A stretch of DNA of 64,000 bases from Persephonella marina EX-H1 (lineage in GTDB: Bacteria; Aquificota; Aquificia; Aquificales; Hydrogenothermaceae): NCBI RefSeq assembly GCF_000021565.1, contig NC_012440.1, forward strand, positions 1,256,210 through 1,320,209. The letters run 5' to 3'. The notes beneath the pieces are model-generated. The model ran no database searches. It was not told the origin of the DNA and saw only the letters and a program-made list of their open reading frames with translations. Both the position numbers and the translations under genes were made by a program. Position 1 is the first letter of the stretch; each line of letters opens with the position of its first letter. This document shows, piece after piece, positions 34,976 through 43,321 of this stretch.

Positions 34976-36219
34976 AGCTCTTTAACTTTTGTAAGTGTCT
35001 GCTCAAGATCATTTTCAACGGTAAGTATTCTGCTTTTTATTTTACCTTCTACCTCTTCACCGAATATATCCTCTATCTTTTCCTTTATCCTGTTAACAAA
35101 CTCAACAGCTGCAACATCACCTGTAAAAGGGAGAAGAATTATAAGCTTTTCCTTCTCAACCTCACTGCATCTTGTTGAGATATCAAATCCTCTTAAGCCT
35201 CTCTCTATCTCTGTAAATGCTGCATCAAGAAAGTCCTGTTTTAACATAAAGAAAACAACTATACTGCTCTCAATACCAAACTTGCTCTTTAGATGTATAA
35301 GCTTTCTCAGCTCCTTTATAAATGAAAGATGTATATTTGGGAATTTAACAACTGTTTCTTCAAGACCTTTTGCGAGATTGTACTCATCAAAAAGATATGT
35401 GAGAAAAACGTTTATCGTGAGAAGATTGTCCTTATTAAGGCTTAAAAAAGGCATATCGGTTATGAGAAGGAGTCCGTTAATATTTCCATTTATATCAACA
35501 GCTGGAACAACAGCCAGATACTCGGATTTTACATCCCCTTCCAGTCTGTTTACAGCCAGATATGTTGATGTTTTATCAATAAATGCCTGTTTAACAAGTG
35601 GATCATCTCTGTTAAGCTCTGCTCCTTTCCCTATCTGGGCTACCTTTTTGAATCCGTTGTCTTCATTTATATATAGGGCTCCTCCATCAATATTGGTAAA
35701 TCTTGATATAAGCATTAAAAAATTTTTAAAAAGATCCACCTCCTTATTCAGTATCATCATCCTTATATCCCTTAAAACGGATCTTATACTGAGAGGTTTC
35801 AGAACATAATTCTTCTCTATCTGGTCATGTGATATTTTCAGCATAAAAAAATTTCTTCCCAGCTCCTCAATCTTTTCCTTAAGAAAGCTGTTCTCTTCCT
35901 CAAGCCTCTCTTTTCTCCTGTTCCAGTACTGGAAAAACTCTCCTAAAACAAATGTTATAAGTAGATACCAGAAAAATGTCTCGTAGGGAAACTGCTCATA
36001 CAGAAAAAATGCTGATATTCCAAAAACGAACATAGATACTATACCTGATAAAAGACCGTAGTAAAGGGTTAAAAGAATGATCACAAATATGTAGTAGGTT
36101 ATATTTCCCCCGATATTTAAGAAAAGAGGGTCATCATTATTCCACACAAAACCAAAAAGAACAAAAAGGATTGAGAGTGTTAAGCTTTCAACGAGTATCT
36201 TAAATCTTTTTCTTTCCAT
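34972..36219 (-). CDS. pelD: PelD c-di-GMP receptor
   Basis: 415-aa inner-membrane regulator that activates Pel synthesis on binding c-di-GMP. Four hydrophobic segments (about 10-95), a coiled coil (about 100-135), a GAF domain (about 150-280) and a degenerate GGDEF domain. The I-site is kept as RGFD (Arg343 to Asp346), directly before the place where GGDEF would be, which here reads CSEVE and so is catalytically dead. This is the known arrangement of PelD. It starts immediately after pelC. Confidence 0.92.
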   Translation of the reverse strand: MERKRFKILVESLTLSILFVLFGFVWNNDDPLFLNIGGNITYYIFVIILLTLYYGLLSGIVSMFVFGISAFFLYEQFPYETFFWYLLITFVLGEFFQYWNRRKERLEEENSFLKEKIEELGRNFFMLKISHDQIEKNYVLKPLSIRSVLRDIRMMILNKEVDLFKNFLMLISRFTNIDGGALYINEDNGFKKVAQIGKGAELNRDDPLVKQAFIDKTSTYLAVNRLEGDVKSEYLAVVPAVDINGNINGLLLITDMPFLSLNKDNLLTINVFLTYLFDEYNLAKGLEETVVKFPNIHLSFIKELRKLIHLKSKFGIESSIVVFFMLKQDFLDAAFTEIERGLRGFDISTRCSEVEKEKLIILLPFTGDVAAVEFVNRIKEKIEDIFGEEVEGKIKSRILTVENDLEQTLTKVKEL

Positions 36220-36723
36220 CTATTTATTTTTTCTCAGTCCATCTATCATCTCATTTATAAGCTTCTGTGCAACAGTTCCTACAGATTCGTAACCCCATCC
36301 TGTTTTTGATCCCACTGCTGTCCAGACTGTTTTTCCCGTTTCTGTCTCTATAATCTTGAGTGTTATACTTACAGCAGGTTCACCATCAATACCTGTCTTG
36401 TACCTCCATTCATTAACATAACCGGTTACCGCATACTTTATATTTTTTGAGGATGCTTTCTTTAAAAGATCTTTTATCTCCTGATCTGAATAATCTTCAT
36501 ACTTGTTGTTATAAAATCTTTCGGATATATTGAACCCTTTTGATACAAATACACCTTCAGCAATACCTGATGCTTTCTGGCCTGCAAGTGGAACCTCTGT
36601 GAAATTCTCAAAGGGAAGTATAACAATACTTTCATCTCTGTTTATATTTTTTTTCTGGACATTGTAAACGGAAGAACAGCTTAGTATTACAACGGATAGT
36701 AATAATAGGAACCACTTTTTCAA
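36220..36723 (-). CDS. pelC: PelC-like outer-membrane lipoprotein
   Basis: About 167-aa lipoprotein. From TTG 36723 the signal peptide reads MKKWFLLLLSVVILSC, with Cys16 as the lipidation site. GTG 36732 is also open but lies within the GGGGTGG ribosome binding site, so TTG is preferred. PelC forms a ring at the outer membrane that channels the polymer into PelB. The mature domain, with IVILPFENFTEVPLAGQKA and a closing TVAQKLINEMI, has the PelC/GNA1162-like character. First pel gene; 30 bases after the metallohydrolase. Confidence 0.85.
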   Translation of the reverse strand: MKKWFLLLLSVVILSCSSVYNVQKKNINRDESIVILPFENFTEVPLAGQKASGIAEGVFVSKGFNISERFYNNKYEDYSDQEIKDLLKKASSKNIKYAVTGYVNEWRYKTGIDGEPAVSITLKIIETETGKTVWTAVGSKTGWGYESVGTVAQKLINEMIDGLRKNK

Positions 36724-36752
36724 ATTTACCACCCCTCTTCTTGATTATCCCA

Positions 36753-37640
36753 TTAATTTACTTTTTCTGTTATACATAAGTCAATCGCATTTGGCTCAAC
36801 TATGATTGCTCTATGCTGTAACTTCCTGTTCTTTATCTCATCAGTAAAATGTCTCAATGGTGCCTCAACCTTTACGAATTTCGGGATTGTGTGGAAAGTT
36901 CCATAATGAATGGGAACTATAAACTCAGCTTTAAGATCAATAAAAGCCTGTATTGCCTCCCAGGGATTCATATGGATCTTGTGAAGGAGAAGTGTCGGCT
37001 CGTATCCTCCTATCGGAAGAAGTGCTGTATGAATATCAAAAACCCTGCCGTACTCTTTAAATCCATCAAAGTATGCTGTATCTCCTGCAAAATAGTATGT
37101 TCTGTCTTCAATCTTTATCATGTAGCTCACTGTATCCGTGTTTGGAAATAGAAGGGATCTTCCTTTGTTATGTTTTACCGGAAGGGCTGTTATCGTCACA
37201 CTTCCGTTATTAAATATCTCGTATCTTTTCAGCTCTATGATCTTTTTAAAGTATGTTCTACCTAAAACAGGTTTTGTATTTTCTGGGATAATAAGTGTTG
37301 TATCCCTTTTAAGTCTCCTCAGTGTTCTCATATCAAGGTGATCGTAATGTGCGTGGGATATAAGAATAAAATCAACTGATGGTATAAGATCAGGTCTTAA
37401 TGCTGGCTTCTGCCTCCTTATTCCGAATATATGGGGACTCAAAAAAGGATCCGTCAAAAATCTTATCCCTTTGTAAGATATAAGAAATGTTGAATGGCCT
37501 AAGTTCGCTATAAAGTCGTAACCGTGTGCTATAGCGTATCTTATCTCCCTGTAAAGAAGGGAGTTCTCGTCAAGTATAAAGTTCCTGTGTAATTTATAAT
37601 CCTTTGCTTTTTGCTTCCTGCCAAAGTTGTTCCATATCAT
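36753..37640 (-). CDS. Metallo-beta-lactamase-fold hydrolase (UlaG/NAPE-PLD-like)
   Basis: 295-aa metal-dependent hydrolase. Signature parts: NLGHSTFLISYKGIRFLTDPF, the metal site HAHYDHLD, VKHNKGRSLL, and FAGDTAYFDGF, as in the NAPE-PLD/UlaG branch. It overlaps the mazG 3' end by 46 bases and precedes pelC by 30, so it is probably co-transcribed with the pel operon. Substrate unknown. A later start in the same frame is possible because the first ~15 residues fall in mazG. Confidence 0.85.
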   Translation of the reverse strand: MIWNNFGRKQKAKDYKLHRNFILDENSLLYREIRYAIAHGYDFIANLGHSTFLISYKGIRFLTDPFLSPHIFGIRRQKPALRPDLIPSVDFILISHAHYDHLDMRTLRRLKRDTTLIIPENTKPVLGRTYFKKIIELKRYEIFNNGSVTITALPVKHNKGRSLLFPNTDTVSYMIKIEDRTYYFAGDTAYFDGFKEYGRVFDIHTALLPIGGYEPTLLLHKIHMNPWEAIQAFIDLKAEFIVPIHYGTFHTIPKFVKVEAPLRHFTDEIKNRKLQHRAIIVEPNAIDLCITEKVN

Positions 37641-38379
37641 CCAGTTTCATCTCCTTTAACTCTTTGTTTTTCTCTTTTGCTTTTTTCTCAATATACTGAA
37701 ATCTGTTGACTGTTCTGTCTATAGAGTGGTGTAAAGCCTGTTCAGGATCTATCCCATACACCCTTGCAAGATTTGTAACCGCTATCAGAAGATCACCTAT
37801 CTCATGCTCTCTTTCCTTATCCGTTTTTGCATTTTTAAGTTCATTAAGTTCTTCCATAACCTTTTCCCATACATCCTCAGGGTTTTCCCAGTCAAAACCA
37901 ACCTTTGCCATTCTTTTCTGTACCTTAACAGCTCTCATCAATGCGGGCATTCTCTTAGGTATCCCCTCAAGTATGGACTCTCTTTCCTTTTCCTTTTCCT
38001 TTATAGCCTCCCATTTTTTTAGATGATCCTCACCTTCAAGCTGTGAGTACTCCACATCCCCGAATACATGTGGATGTCTTCTTATAAGCTTTTCCTTCAG
38101 ATTTTCAAGAACATCATTTATATCAAAGCTTCCTTCATCCTTTTTTATCTGTGAATGGAAAACAACCTGTAGTAAAAGATCACCAAGCTCCTCAACCATA
38201 GCCTTATCATCATCAGACTCTATAGCCTCAAAAAGCTCATAAGCCTCCTCTATAAGATTGTTCTTTATGGACTGGTTTGTCTGTTCCCTGTCCCATGGAC
38301 ATTCCCTTCTCAGCCTTTTAACAATATCAACAACTTCCTGAAATCTTCTACCCTCTTCTCTACATTCCGTTTTTTCCAT
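37594..38379 (-). CDS. mazG: MazG nucleoside triphosphate pyrophosphohydrolase
   Basis: 261-aa housecleaning enzyme hydrolysing NTPs and dNTPs to monophosphates. Two tandem MazG folds: RLRRECPWDREQTNQSIKNN with LIEEAYELFEAIE and the EELGDLLLQVVFH metal-binding helix in the first; DWENPEDVWEKVMEELNEL and HEIGDLLIAVTNLARV in the second. GGGAGGT at 38384-38390 supports ATG 38379; an upstream ATG 38409 lacks such a site. Heads the probable mazG-hydrolase-pel transcript. Confidence 0.95.
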   Translation of the reverse strand: MEKTECREEGRRFQEVVDIVKRLRRECPWDREQTNQSIKNNLIEEAYELFEAIESDDDKAMVEELGDLLLQVVFHSQIKKDEGSFDINDVLENLKEKLIRRHPHVFGDVEYSQLEGEDHLKKWEAIKEKEKERESILEGIPKRMPALMRAVKVQKRMAKVGFDWENPEDVWEKVMEELNELKNAKTDKEREHEIGDLLIAVTNLARVYGIDPEQALHHSIDRTVNRFQYIEKKAKEKNKELKEMKLDDMEQLWQEAKSKGL

Positions 38380-38414
38380 ACAGACCTCCCTTAATGATAA
38401 AATATTCAAATCTC

Positions 38415-38420
38415 TATAAT
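38415..38420 (+). promoter_or_regulatory. Candidate -10 element of upp
   Basis: TATAAT at 38415-38420, 19 bases before the upp ATG, in the gap between divergent mazG and upp. The region 17 bases further up (TTAATG, 38391-38396) is a weak -35. Called from consensus only. Confidence 0.4.
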
Positions 38421-38438
38421 ATATGTAAAAGGTGGGAA

Positions 38439-39065
38439 ATGGAAAATATAATCAATGTGAAAAATCCTGCATTAACAAATATAGTAACAAAGCTGAGGGA
38501 TATAAATACAGACAGCTATCTATTTAGAAAATATATATCAGAAGCCGGAAGAATACTACTTCTGGAAGCATTAAAGGATGAAAAAACCGTTGAGAAAAAG
38601 GTAAAGATATGGGTTGGTGAGTACAGATTCCCAGAGATAGAAGAGGAAAGATACGTTTTTATACCTATAATGAGGGCCGGACTTCCTATGCTTGATGGTG
38701 TTTTTGAGGTACTGAAAAATGCTAAGGCAGGTTTTTTGGCTATAAAAAGGAATGAGGAAACACTTGAAAGTGTGTTGTATTACGACAGGGTCCCACCTCT
38801 TGAAGGGAAAAACGCTGTCATACTTGATCCTATGGTGGCAACAGGGGGATCACTTGATTATGCGGTAAAAGTAATAAAGAAAAAAAATCCTGAGAAGATA
38901 ATATCACTCAATATAATTGGAGCTCCCGAAGGGCTGAAAAGGATAGCAGAAAAACATCCTGAGATTAAAGTCTATATAGCTCAGATTGATGAGAGACTTA
39001 ATGATAAAGGCTACATAATTCCAGGAATAGGTGATGCCGGAGACAGGGCATTCAATACAGAATGA
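38439..39065 (+). CDS. upp: Uracil phosphoribosyltransferase
   Basis: 208-aa pyrimidine salvage enzyme making UMP from uracil and PRPP. PRPP loop LDPMVATGGSLDYA, the uracil-binding C-terminal GIGDAGDRAFNTE, and IPIMRAGLPMLDGV are diagnostic. ATG 38439 is preferred (GGTGGG upstream) over ATG 38394. The stop overlaps the LysE-type gene. Confidence 0.97.
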   Translation: MENIINVKNPALTNIVTKLRDINTDSYLFRKYISEAGRILLLEALKDEKTVEKKVKIWVGEYRFPEIEEERYVFIPIMRAGLPMLDGVFEVLKNAKAGFLAIKRNEETLESVLYYDRVPPLEGKNAVILDPMVATGGSLDYAVKVIKKKNPEKIISLNIIGAPEGLKRIAEKHPEIKVYIAQIDERLNDKGYIIPGIGDAGDRAFNTE

Positions 39066-39670
39066 TGGGAATAATTGAGGATATATCCTTCGGACTTTTC
39101 TTAGGAATAGCTGCAGCTATATCACCTGGTGCACTTCTTGCACTTCTTATATCTGAAACACTGAGGGGAAATATAAAAAATGGTATTCTCGTTTCAGTCT
39201 CCCCTATTGTTACAGATCTGCCTATACTGTTTGTTTCAATATACATACTGAAAAAGATAGAGAATTTCACATCTCTTGTTGGAATAATATCTGCAACAGG
39301 TGGAGTACTCCTCTTTTATCTTGGGATAAAGAATATCTTTGCTAAACATTCCGAGATATCAACAGATATGCATGGCTCTTTTGTTAAAGGGGTTGTTATC
39401 AATATACTTAATCCTTACACATACCTTTTCTGGTTCTTTATAGGTGCTCCTTATATATCGGATAAAGGGTTTGTAAATTCAGCGGCTTTTGTTATCTCTT
39501 TCTTTATAGGTATAACAGGAAGTATGATACTTATAGCTTTCTTCGTTGAGAAGATAAAGAGATTTATAGAGAGCAGATACTATGATTATCTGTTGAAATT
39601 TATAGGTTTTCTTTTTATTATCTTTGGAGTACTACTTATAAAAAACAGTATGAAATATTTAGGGCTGTAA
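39062..39670 (+). CDS. LysE-family exporter
   Basis: 202-aa membrane protein with about six hydrophobic segments. The N-terminal FGLFLGIAAAISPGALLALLISETLRG is the LysE/RhtB opening (P-G motif in the first helix), and NPYTYLFWFFIGAPYI is the mid-protein signature. Exported substrate unknown; the family moves amino acids and metals. Overlaps the upp stop. Confidence 0.88.
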   Translation: MMGIIEDISFGLFLGIAAAISPGALLALLISETLRGNIKNGILVSVSPIVTDLPILFVSIYILKKIENFTSLVGIISATGGVLLFYLGIKNIFAKHSEISTDMHGSFVKGVVINILNPYTYLFWFFIGAPYISDKGFVNSAAFVISFFIGITGSMILIAFFVEKIKRFIESRYYDYLLKFIGFLFIIFGVLLIKNSMKYLGL

Positions 39671-39671
39671 A

Positions 39672-40535
39672 ATGAAAATTCTTGTTACTGGTGGGACGGG
39701 ATTTGTAGGAAGATATTTAGTTGAGGAGCTTTCAAAAGAACATCAGTTAGTTCTTCCTACAAGGGATATAAAAAAAGCGGAGCTTCTGTTTTCTGGGAGA
39801 GGTAATCTGGATAATATAAAGATCATCCATTTTCAGGAAGACCTTGACCACACCGTCAGGAAGTACAGACCTGAAGTGATAATAAATCTTCTCGGAATTC
39901 TTTACGAGAACAGAAAAAAGGGGATAACATTTGAGAAGGTTCATTTTGAGTACACAAAAAAGCTTGTTGATGCCGCTTCTGATATTGGCATTAAACTATT
40001 TGTCCAGATGTCTGCCCTTGGTGCAGATCCTTCAAGTAAAAGCAGGTATCAGAGAACAAAAGGTGTTGCTGAGGAGTATATAAGATCATCAAATATAAAT
40101 TACATAATCCACAGACCATCAATAATTATGGGGAGAGAACAGAAACTATTTCAGGACATGAAAAAGTTTGGAAAAATTATGCCTTTATTTTTAGCACCTG
40201 AAGGGAGAGTTCAGCCTGTTCATATACTTGATGTCAGGGACTGTTTCTTAAAATCACTGGACGAAGAGGATGAGATATTTGAACTGTGCGGTGATAGGGT
40301 AGTAACATTCAAGGAGCTTTTTGAGTTTGCACTGAAATATGCTGGTTATAGAAGACCTGTCATACAGATGCCTAAGATCTTTTTCAGGTTTATGCTGCCA
40401 TTTTTCAAACTTCTGCCAGAGCCTCCAATGACTGAAGATCAGTACTATATGCTTCAGAAGGACAATGTATGTTCAGGAAAATACAGAGGAGTTAAAGAGC
40501 TACTTGGAAAGATCAGAAACCCGTTTGAATTTTAG
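39672..40535 (+). CDS. Atypical SDR, NDUFA9-like
   Basis: 287-aa NAD(P)-binding protein. Rossmann motif GGTGFVGRYLVEEL at the start; VQMSALGADPSSKSRYQRTKG replaces the usual YxxxK region, and IHRPSIIMG follows, as in the NDUFA9-like atypical SDR group (complex I accessory or quinone-related). Two bases after the LysE-type gene, so likely the same transcript. Enzymatic activity uncertain. Confidence 0.85.
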   Translation: MKILVTGGTGFVGRYLVEELSKEHQLVLPTRDIKKAELLFSGRGNLDNIKIIHFQEDLDHTVRKYRPEVIINLLGILYENRKKGITFEKVHFEYTKKLVDAASDIGIKLFVQMSALGADPSSKSRYQRTKGVAEEYIRSSNINYIIHRPSIIMGREQKLFQDMKKFGKIMPLFLAPEGRVQPVHILDVRDCFLKSLDEEDEIFELCGDRVVTFKELFEFALKYAGYRRPVIQMPKIFFRFMLPFFKLLPEPPMTEDQYYMLQKDNVCSGKYRGVKELLGKIRNPFEF

Positions 40536-40536
40536 T

Positions 40537-40845
40537 ATGTTTTATTTCAGAACCTACCTTTATGGTTTTTTTATATGGTTTCTTATTGTTATAGCTGTAG
40601 GATTTTTTATAAACAGCGTTCCTTTTGACTGGAGCAGAGAGTACTTCAGAATAGTTTTCTCAAAAAACTCAAAGATTATTATCAATAATAGTATCCTATT
40701 TGTATTCTTAACTAATTTTATAATAATTACGATATATTTTAAAAGGAGATTTAAAGAAAATCTGAAAAAATCAATGGTCAGGGCGTTGATTTTTAATAGT
40801 ATAGTTACTGTTTTTTTCTTTGGTAACTGTATATTTGGGAGATAA
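40537..40845 (+). CDS. Small membrane protein
   Basis: 102 aa from ATG 40537, which overlaps nothing and lies one base after the SDR stop. Three hydrophobic segments (about 8-26, 48-64, 84-98), basic loop YFKRRFKENLKKS. An in-frame ATG at 40465 would lie inside the SDR gene. Function unknown; sandwiched in a tight operon before the ExeA-like ATPase. Confidence 0.6.
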   Translation: MFYFRTYLYGFFIWFLIVIAVGFFINSVPFDWSREYFRIVFSKNSKIIINNSILFVFLTNFIIITIYFKRRFKENLKKSMVRALIFNSIVTVFFFGNCIFGR

Positions 40846-40847
40846 GT

Positions 40848-42239
40848 ATGGAAAATTTCTTTAAATTTTTTGGACTGAAAGACGATCCTTTCAGGGTCAC
40901 ACCTGATATTGAGTACTTCTATATGTCTCAGGCTCATAAAGATGTTTTAGATGCCCTTGAGTATCTTTATCATACAGGTGAAGGGTTTGCTGTCATCATA
41001 GGAGAACCCGGGACAGGTAAGACAACAACCGTTAAAAAGTTCTTAGCAAACCATCCCTATGAGATACTGTACGCATATATTATCTTCCCCAGCTTCTACC
41101 CACTGGAGATGCTTAGGGCTATACTGAGAGAGTTTGGCGTTAAGACCTCACCTGAAGAGGCAGAAAGTGATCTTTTTGCCAAATTAAAGGAATTTCTGAT
41201 AAAGAAAAAGGAAGAAGGTCATAAAGTTTTTATAATCGTTGATGAAGCACAGAATCTCCCTATAGAAACTATGGAGGAGCTAAGGATACTGTCGAATCTT
41301 GAGACTAACAGGGAAAAACTACTCCAGATAGTTCTTACAGGACAGACGGAACTTGAGAAAAAGATAAATATGCCTGAGCTCAGGCAGTTAAAAGAGAGGA
41401 TAACAGTTGTAGCAAAACTTAGAAATCTTGATTTTAATGAGACGGTTGATTATATAAAGTACAAACTTGAAAAGGCTGGAAACCCTAAGATCCATATACC
41501 ATGGTATATATACAGGCTCATATTCAAGTACTCTCAGGGTAATTTCAGAAAGATTAATCTCATAATGAGAAGAACATTAATGGCCGCATATGTTGATGAG
41601 AGTAAAAAGATCAAATACAAACATCTAAAAGAGGCATTAAAAACCCTTGGTTTTTATGAGGAAGCCAAGGAAAAGAAAAAATTAAAATATCTCGCCCTTG
41701 CATCTGTAATTCTAGCCATTTTACTTGGACTTACAGGAACGTTCTCCTGGTTCCTGTACGCTATAGCAACCGGTGAGAAAAAGATAAATTCTGAGCCTGC
41801 TCAGTACAAGAATATGACCAAAACACAGCATACCCAGCATCTAAAAGCTGAAACCAGAGGGGAAAAGAAAAAAGTACATCCACCGCTGAAACCTGAAGAA
41901 CAGATAAAGGAGTTTATTAAGAGATGGAAAAACTCATGGGAAACACAGGACTTTTTAAGATACATCTCTTATTACTGTAAAGATTTTAGATGGGCCGGTG
42001 GAGGAATTGAAAAATGGGAAAAATACAAAAGGAAGACGATACTCAACAAAAAATTTATAAAGATATACATAAGCGATATAAAGATCAGAAAAATCAAAGA
42101 GAACAGATGGGAGGTTATATTCAAACAGGAATACTTTTCAGATAAAATAGATGATGTCACCTTGAAAAAGCTGATTATTATAAAAAGTAATGGAAAGTAC
42201 TGTATAAAAGAAGAAAGAACGATCAGGAGGATTAAGTGA
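40848..42239 (+). CDS. ExeA/GspA-like AAA ATPase with a C-terminal Cds6-like domain
   Basis: 463-aa membrane ATPase. N-terminal MENFFKFFGLKDDPFRVTPD is the ExeA/GspA opening; Walker A GEPGTGKTTT at about 46-55, Walker B VFIIVDEAQNLP near 125-136, then the TGQ sensor segment. One membrane helix at about 282-306 separates the cytosolic ATPase from a periplasmic C-terminal domain (about 350-463) of NTF2-like character (FIKRWKNSWETQDFLRYISYY), closely resembling the tail of the next gene's product. Overlaps that gene by four bases. ExeA proteins help place envelope machines through the cell wall. Confidence 0.82.
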   Translation: MENFFKFFGLKDDPFRVTPDIEYFYMSQAHKDVLDALEYLYHTGEGFAVIIGEPGTGKTTTVKKFLANHPYEILYAYIIFPSFYPLEMLRAILREFGVKTSPEEAESDLFAKLKEFLIKKKEEGHKVFIIVDEAQNLPIETMEELRILSNLETNREKLLQIVLTGQTELEKKINMPELRQLKERITVVAKLRNLDFNETVDYIKYKLEKAGNPKIHIPWYIYRLIFKYSQGNFRKINLIMRRTLMAAYVDESKKIKYKHLKEALKTLGFYEEAKEKKKLKYLALASVILAILLGLTGTFSWFLYAIATGEKKINSEPAQYKNMTKTQHTQHLKAETRGEKKKVHPPLKPEEQIKEFIKRWKNSWETQDFLRYISYYCKDFRWAGGGIEKWEKYKRKTILNKKFIKIYISDIKIRKIKENRWEVIFKQEYFSDKIDDVTLKKLIIIKSNGKYCIKEERTIRRIK

Positions 42240-43321
42240 GATATCTGAGGGTAGTAATAACATTAATAGCTGCGGTGGTTTTAGGTTCTTTCAGTTATGC
42301 TTCACAACCTACTATAGAGGAAGTTCTCAAGCAACTTGAGGCAAAAAATATTGATAAAGCTGAGGAGCTTGCAAGACAGCTTCCATATGAGGAAAGAATA
42401 AAGCTTAATATCATTCTATTACTTCAGGAAGGGAGAAAAGCTGAGGCCCAGAAACTCTTTTCAAAGATATCAGAGAAAAACAAAGGTGTTTTAGAAAATG
42501 TTATATACATACCTGAAGGCAGTTATGCGATTGTTGTAAGTAAAAGTAGACAGAGACTTAAAGTTATAAAGTTTGTAAATGATCTTCCTGTTGAGGTTCT
42601 TGAGCTAAGATCAATAACAGGGAAAAGACCGGGAGACAAGTTGAAGGAAGGAGATCAGAGAACTCCCAACGGTGTTTATTTTCCTGTTAAATACCTGACA
42701 AAGCTTGCGCCGATGTACGGTGTAGGTGCTTTTCCATTGAACTATCCAAATATACTTGACAGGAAGTTTTTAAACAAAACAGGAAATGGTATATGGATCC
42801 ATGCTTCTGATAAGCCTGACAGACCTTACTTTAGCTCAAATGGATGTGTTGTTCTGAATAATGAAGATTTCAACAAATTAAAAAGATTTATAAAACTTAA
42901 GGAAACACCTGTGGTTATCGTTGAGGATTTTGAGTATACAGATGCCGGATCATTTAAAGAAAAACAGATGGCACTTATATACTTCGTTTATCAATGGAAA
43001 AGGGCCTGGGAAGAAACAGCGAAAGGAAATCTTGACAACTATTTCTTCCTTTACTCAGAAAGGTTTGTCTCAAAAAAGGGCAACAAAGAGCAGTGGATGA
43101 GATATAAAAGAAGAATATCAAAGCTGAAGGACTGGATAAAGATAGATATAAAAAATCTATCAATACTTAAAGACGGAAGAATGCTTGATTTTGGTAATAT
43201 ATACGTTGCAACATTTGATATGAATTACAGATCAAATAACTACAACTTTAAAGGTAAGAAAATACTGTATATCATCAGGGAAGATGGGAAATGGAAGATC
43301 TTAGCAGAAGAAACTTTATAA
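42236..43321 (+). CDS. Csd6-like L,D-transpeptidase-fold protein (YkuD/YafK) with NTF2-like tail
   Basis: 361-aa exported protein. Signal peptide ends near SYASQ. The YkuD domain has the catalytic pattern HASDKPDRPYFSSNGCVVL, with His and Cys in the HxxSNGC-type site. The C-terminal domain (about 240-361; YQWKRAWEETAKGNLDNYFFLY) is NTF2-like, as in H. pylori Csd6, an L,D-carboxypeptidase that shortens peptidoglycan stem peptides and sets helical shape. GTG 42236 follows CAGGAGG and overlaps the upstream stop. The same tail domain occurs in the ATPase just upstream. Confidence 0.85.
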   Translation: MRYLRVVITLIAAVVLGSFSYASQPTIEEVLKQLEAKNIDKAEELARQLPYEERIKLNIILLLQEGRKAEAQKLFSKISEKNKGVLENVIYIPEGSYAIVVSKSRQRLKVIKFVNDLPVEVLELRSITGKRPGDKLKEGDQRTPNGVYFPVKYLTKLAPMYGVGAFPLNYPNILDRKFLNKTGNGIWIHASDKPDRPYFSSNGCVVLNNEDFNKLKRFIKLKETPVVIVEDFEYTDAGSFKEKQMALIYFVYQWKRAWEETAKGNLDNYFFLYSERFVSKKGNKEQWMRYKRRISKLKDWIKIDIKNLSILKDGRMLDFGNIYVATFDMNYRSNNYNFKGKKILYIIREDGKWKILAEETL

